From Pedobacter sp. PACM 27299 (GTDB lineage: Bacteria; Bacteroidota; Bacteroidia; Sphingobacteriales; Sphingobacteriaceae): a stretch of 64,000 nt of DNA. Shown piece by piece: positions 63,947 to 64,000 of the stretch; position 1 is the stretch's first letter; each line of letters begins with the position of its first letter. The notes under the pieces were generated by a model that saw only the letters and a list, made by a program, of their open reading frames with translations, did no database searches and was not told the origin of the DNA. The position numbers were made by a program, and so were the translations under genes. The stretch is taken from contig NZ_CP012996.1 of NCBI RefSeq assembly GCF_001412655.1, positions 3,534,001 to 3,598,000 of the forward strand, written 5' to 3'.

Positions 63947-64000
63947 CATTAGAGACCCTTAGCTACACTCAGCTACGCCATCGTATCTTTCTTTCCATGT

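Noticed and set aside
63896..63949. A 17-codon frame on the minus strand (MKKPDNDSSHC...) upstream of susC
   Set aside because: Lies inside the hairpin region and has no leader-like amino-acid run; probably chance.

Overview
The window looks like a chromosome segment of a Bacteroidota species, most likely Sphingobacteriaceae and close to Pedobacter. The evidence is two SusC/SusD pairs, glycoside hydrolases of families GH92, GH76 and GH97, SusC with an STN domain, many lipoproteins with short SPII signals, Bacteroidota -7 boxes (TAnnTTTG), and frequent TTG starts. No rRNA, tRNA, CRISPR array, insertion sequence or prophage was seen.

Layout. 1-1394: an outer-membrane efflux lipoprotein whose start codon is cut by the window edge. 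1395-6732: a SusC/SusD pair behind a ~300-nt leader that contains a 33-codon reading frame ending in TRRMCCCPA. 6793-14656: five TldD/TldE (PmbA) paralogues in two operons; the three TldD proteins carry Tat-type signals, the two TldE proteins do not. 14726-22854: a MoxR/DUF58/BatA-type membrane cluster with a divergent DUF4159 gene. 22874-26812: DUF3037 and HipA-like pair, a small lipoprotein, and the TIGR03915/TIGR03916 radical-SAM DNA repair pair behind a palindromic operator. 27105-32905: an operon of three lipoproteins homologous to cholesterol-dependent cytolysins (two short, one long) followed by an S41 protease-like lipoprotein. 32906-33863: a 958-bp AT-rich gap. 33864-41365: DUF4268, TruC-type pseudouridine synthase, M28 and S9 peptidases, an AraC regulator, a small protein and two tatA genes. 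41362-48383: sugar-type oxidoreductase, a DUF1080 protein, quinone-reductase-like enzyme, DUF2252, MgtC-like protein, L,D-transpeptidase and a small hydrolase. 48468-52461: a SusB-like GH97 glucosidase and a DUF6377 membrane regulator. 52616-54840: GNAT, SDR and AraC genes. 54992-63744: an alpha-mannan utilisation locus (SusC with STN, SusD, GH76, GH92).

How genes work together. In the mannan locus, GH76 would cut the alpha-1,6 backbone at the surface, SusCD would import the pieces, and GH92 would trim alpha-mannosides. Its SusC has an STN domain, so a sigma/anti-sigma pair is expected beyond position 64000. The TldD proteins and two TatA subunits suggest, but do not prove, a Tat-exported metalloprotease pathway.

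The strongest candidates for something new are the three-component cytolysin-like operon with its own protease-like gene, the poly-cysteine leader in front of a SusCD pair, and a possible antisense RNA in the 5' region of the mannan susC.
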